A stretch of DNA of 8,915 nt. It comes from Prevotella sp. (GTDB taxonomy: Bacteria > Bacteroidota > Bacteroidia > Bacteroidales > Bacteroidaceae). Shown here one piece after another: positions 7,136 through 8,915 of the stretch. A program made the position numbers and the translations under genes. The notes under the pieces were generated by a model, which worked only from the letters and a program-made list of their open reading frames with translations, ran no database searches and was not told the DNA's origin. Location of the stretch: positions 1 through 8,915 of the forward strand of contig DMYZ01000052.1 in NCBI GenBank assembly GCA_003483565.1, in the 5' to 3' direction. How positions within the stretch are numbered: the first letter of the stretch is position 1; every line of letters starts with the position of its first letter.

Positions 7136-7320
7136 TTTCTTATCTTTTAAAATTCAATTTATATATGCCATAATAGTTATGTTTGGGAGAAATCATTCTC
7201 TTACTTCTAACATCGTAGAAAAATAATTCTGAGCTCAATTGTTACGATGGTAAATCAGTCCAAAGGAAGGACTAGAGAACAAAGTGCAAATAGGGTGCTA
7301 CAAAATTCCTTATTTCTATC
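7136..7320 (-). promoter_or_regulatory. Long 5' leader of the RRM gene
   Basis: Between the predicted transcription start (about 7315-7321) and the RRM start codon at 7135 lie roughly 180 untranslated bases on the minus strand. They contain a long-range inverted repeat, CATCGTA (7211-7217) with TACGATG (7243-7249), enclosing the palindrome TGAGCTCA (7230-7237). Closer to the 5' end is a small hairpin, AGTCC (7257-7261) with GGACT (7269-7273). The bases just before the ATG are A/T-rich. No known riboswitch is recognised. The length and structure suggest post-transcriptional control, possibly by the RRM protein itself (inference). Confidence 0.45.
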
Positions 7321-7324
7321 GGGA

Positions 7325-7355
7325 CAAAGGTACGCTTTTATTTTGATCCTGCAAG
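7325..7355 (-). promoter_or_regulatory. Promoter of the RRM gene
   Basis: On the minus strand CTTG (7355-7352) is followed after 19 bases by TACCTTTG (7332-7325), matching the Bacteroidota -33/-7 consensus with one deviation in the -33 box. A/T-rich tracts upstream (about 7357-7390) could act as an UP-like element, which suggests a strong promoter. Confidence 0.65.
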
Positions 7356-7540
7356 TTTTTTTGAAGAAATCTTTCAATTTATTTTTTCCAGCTTGTTTTG
7401 ACCTTTCTCTTGTCGTTGCACTCTCCTGTATTCTAAGTGCTTTATGGGGTGCATTTCATGAACGGAAATGATGTTTTATCATTAGTAGTTATATGCTGAT
7501 GTTAAGTACTTTTTTTAAGAAAAAATGAGACTAAATAGAA
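7356..7540. other. Intergenic region between divergent RRM and transporter genes
   Basis: Together with the RRM leader and promoter this makes a gene-free stretch of about 440 bases (7136-7577). Apart from the promoters annotated at its two sides, I see no RNA gene, convincing coding sequence or terminator in this part. A plus-strand open frame at 7247-7471 crosses the RRM promoter and has no family resemblance, so it is not called. Confidence 0.5.
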
Positions 7541-7568
7541 TTTGAATCTTCATAAAGCTGTATCTTTG
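7541..7568 (+). promoter_or_regulatory. Probable promoter of the DMT transporter gene
   Basis: TATCTTTG at 7561-7568 is an exact -7 box. The nearest TTTG (7541-7544) is 16 bases away, shorter than the usual 19-21, so the -33 element is uncertain. Transcription would start around 7572-7578, at or just before the ATG at 7578. This makes the upstream TTG at 7542 an implausible start codon. Confidence 0.55.
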
Positions 7569-7577
7569 CAGGCAATT

Positions 7578-8513
7578 ATGCAGTACTTAGGAGAGATTAT
7601 ATCGATAGGAGTGGCTTTTTCCTGGACCGTAACCGCAATGGCGAGTGAAGTTGCTACGAAGCATTTAGGGGTATTTGTAATGAATGTGTGGCGTATGTTG
7701 CTGGCAATAGTGTGTACCTCTATATTTTGCTGGTGGTTTATGGGAAGCGCCATCCCCGTTTATGCTGATGGCAGTGCTTGGGCATGGTTGCTTTTGTCCG
7801 GTGTCATAGGTTATTTTTTCGGAGACTGGTGTTTGTTTAATTCTTATATATGGATAGGCTCCCGCTATGGACAACTATTTATGACGTTGTCGCCCATGGC
7901 ATCAGCTCTGGCAGCCTGGGTCCTTTTAGGACAAGTGCTGTCGTGGCATAATTTTCTGGCTATGATAGTTACGCTAATGGGAATTTTTATCACTGTCCTG
8001 GGACGGTCGGAGGGAACAAACAAGGTAACGATGCAGCTGCCGTGGCAGGGTGTCCTCTTTGGTATAGGTGCGGGAGTAGGACAGGGTATAGGATTAGTGA
8101 TCAGCAAGATCGGGCTGGATGCTTATACAGCTGCTGTTCCAGCACGTGTCCTTCCGTCTATAGAAGATTATCTTCCTTTCTCGGCTAATATTATTCGTTG
8201 TATTGCCGGATTTATCTGCTATACACTCTGGTTGTTGGCAAGGAGGCAGGGAGGTCTGCTGAAGACCAGCTGGAGAGATGGCAAAAGTATGTTGATGTTG
8301 TGTCTGGCTGTTCTTTTTGGTCCTTTTATAGGAGTAGGTTTTTCTTTGATGGCTGTGCAGTATGCACCTGCAGGCATTGCATCTACTTTAATGGCACTGA
8401 CACCTATTATTATAATTATACCGTCTCATTATATCTTTCATCAGCGAGTTACCTTAAAGGGTATTTTCGGTGCTCTTATTTCTGTACTTGGAGTTTCTCT
8501 GTTCTTTCTGTAA
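7578..8513 (+). CDS. EamA/DMT-superfamily membrane transporter
   Basis: This 311-residue inner-membrane protein has about ten hydrophobic helices (roughly 4-24, 32-54, 67-92, 98-118, 123-141, 157-179, 201-221, 237-260, 264-287, 293-311), arranged as two EamA repeats of five helices. This is the layout of the drug/metabolite transporter superfamily. Typical features are the SWTVTAMASE segment in helix 1, ALAAWVLLGQVLSW at the end of helix 4, and STLMALTPIIIIIPSHYIFHQRVTLKGIFGALISVLGV in the second repeat. Members export or import amino acids, nucleotides or other small metabolites; the substrate here cannot be predicted. The open frame extends upstream to a TTG at 7542, but that lies in the promoter, so I choose the ATG at 7578, which begins right before helix 1. 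No convincing terminator follows. There is no evident functional tie to the gcv operon, which ends at its own terminator. Confidence 0.88.
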   Translation: MQYLGEIISIGVAFSWTVTAMASEVATKHLGVFVMNVWRMLLAIVCTSIFCWWFMGSAIPVYADGSAWAWLLLSGVIGYFFGDWCLFNSYIWIGSRYGQLFMTLSPMASALAAWVLLGQVLSWHNFLAMIVTLMGIFITVLGRSEGTNKVTMQLPWQGVLFGIGAGVGQGIGLVISKIGLDAYTAAVPARVLPSIEDYLPFSANIIRCIAGFICYTLWLLARRQGGLLKTSWRDGKSMLMLCLAVLFGPFIGVGFSLMAVQYAPAGIASTLMALTPIIIIIPSHYIFHQRVTLKGIFGALISVLGVSLFFL

Positions 8514-8521
8514 AAGTTGGG

Positions 8522-8553
8522 ATTGCTAAAATCAAATTTTCATTGTATCTTTG
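8522..8553 (+). promoter_or_regulatory. Promoter of the terminal SDR-like gene
   Basis: ATTG (8522-8525), a 20-base spacer and TATCTTTG (8546-8553) fit the Bacteroidota consensus with one deviation in the -33 box. It begins nine bases after the transporter stop codon, so the next gene probably has its own transcript with a leader of about 70 bases. Confidence 0.6.
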
Positions 8554-8629
8554 CAAGATGTATTAAGGTTAAGACATGATAATCTTTACACCTTATATAT
8601 AATCAATCATAAAAGAAAGGAATACCGTT

Positions 8630-8853
8630 ATGGCAAATGTAGTTTTAATCGGTGCAACCGGTTTTGTGGGATCTGCTATTCTTGATGAATTAGTGGAGCG
8701 TGGTCACAAGGTAACAGCTGTCGTTCGTCATGCTGATAAAGTAGCCAAGAGTGATAATGTCACGGCAGTAGAACAGGATGGTGCTGATGTTGACGTTATG
8801 GTCAAACTAGCAGAATGCAAGGATGCTATTATTTCAGCCTACAATCCGGTTTG
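8630..8853 (+). CDS. NAD(P)-binding atypical SDR / NmrA-like protein, 5' part only
   Basis: About 74 genuine residues are visible. The start MANVVLIGATGFVGSAIL has the GxxGxxG dinucleotide-binding loop (Gly8, Gly11, Gly14) after a hydrophobic beta strand. It is followed by the alpha helix LDELVERGHKVTAVVR and, later, KDAIISAYNP near residues 65-73, as in NAD(P)H-binding atypical short-chain dehydrogenases (NmrA/YwnB-like, usually a little over 200 residues). Enzymatic function is unknown. A purine-rich AAAGGA (8616-8621) eight bases before the ATG is a good ribosome binding site. The gene is cut by adapter sequence from 8854: the frame happens to stay open through the adapter, so translations will carry about 20 false residues. 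Bases 8849-8853 may also contain errors. Confidence 0.85.
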
Positions 8854-8915
8854 CTGTATCTTATACAACTCTCCGAGCCCACGAGACAGGCAGAAAACGC
8901 GTATGCCGTCTTTTG
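8854..8915 (+). other. Illumina Nextera i7 adapter read-through (non-genomic contamination)
   Basis: Bases 8854-8887 match the 34-base Nextera transposase/i7 adapter (beginning CTGTCTCTTATACACATCT and ending CCGAGCCCACGAGAC) at 31 of 34 positions. Mismatches are at 8858, 8868 and 8869. Bases 8888-8895 are AGGCAGAA, a standard Nextera i7 index read (N703). Bases 8896-8915 match the P7 flow-cell segment ATCTCGTATGCCGTCTTCTG at 17 of 20 positions, with mismatches at 8897, 8899 and 8913. Order, spacing and index length are all as in a library molecule, so this is sequencing artefact and should be trimmed. Confidence 0.97.

Noticed and set aside
7247..7471. Plus-strand open frame of 74 codons between the RRM and transporter genes
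   Set aside because: It overlaps the RRM gene's leader and promoter, has no ribosome binding site or recognisable family, and lies in A/T-rich intergenic sequence. It is probably a chance frame.
8528..8540. Inverted repeat AAAAT/ATTTT after the transporter gene as a terminator
   Set aside because: Only five A-T pairs with a three-base loop and no following T-run; it lies in the spacer of the next promoter.
8852..8914. Continuation of the SDR-like reading frame as real protein
   Set aside because: The DNA is Nextera adapter sequence; the open frame is coincidental.

Overview
The window looks like chromosomal DNA from a member of the Bacteroidota, probably order Bacteroidales. Several upstream regions carry the distinctive Bacteroides-type promoter (TTTG, about 19-20 bases, then TAnnTTTG), start codons mostly lack a strong Shine-Dalgarno sequence, and there is a small RRM protein with a Gly/Arg/Asn-rich tail, a type common in that phylum. 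The genus cannot be settled from the sequence alone.

Layout. Bases 1-240 hold two divergent promoters: one fires leftwards out of the window, the other rightwards into a six-gene operon at 241-6674. The operon order is lipoate-protein ligase (lplA), aminomethyltransferase (gcvT), lipoyl carrier protein (gcvH), the two halves of glycine decarboxylase (gcvPA, gcvPB) and dihydrolipoyl dehydrogenase (lpdA). Gaps are only 11-25 bases. A strong hairpin at 6678-6711 ends the operon and also serves the convergent RRM gene (7135-6734, minus strand), which has its own strong promoter and a leader of roughly 180 bases. A plus-strand EamA/DMT-family membrane transporter follows (7578-8513), then the start of an NAD(P)-binding atypical SDR/NmrA-like protein (from 8630).

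How the genes work together. The operon encodes every protein of the glycine cleavage system. GcvPA/PB decarboxylates glycine and passes the aminomethyl group to lipoyl-GcvH. GcvT releases ammonia and makes methylene-tetrahydrofolate. LpdA reoxidises the lipoyl arm with NAD+. LplA can install the lipoyl group on GcvH. The split P-protein and the compact, apparently single-domain ligase are the most interesting biological details.

The most important practical observation is at the right end. Bases 8854-8915 are not genomic: they match Illumina Nextera i7 adapter read-through, with a recognisable 8-base index and scattered errors. The window therefore ends at a contaminated contig end, the last gene is truncated, and its apparent C-terminus is artefactual. 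I found no CRISPR array, insertion sequence, prophage, tRNA or rRNA, and no clearly new multi-gene system.
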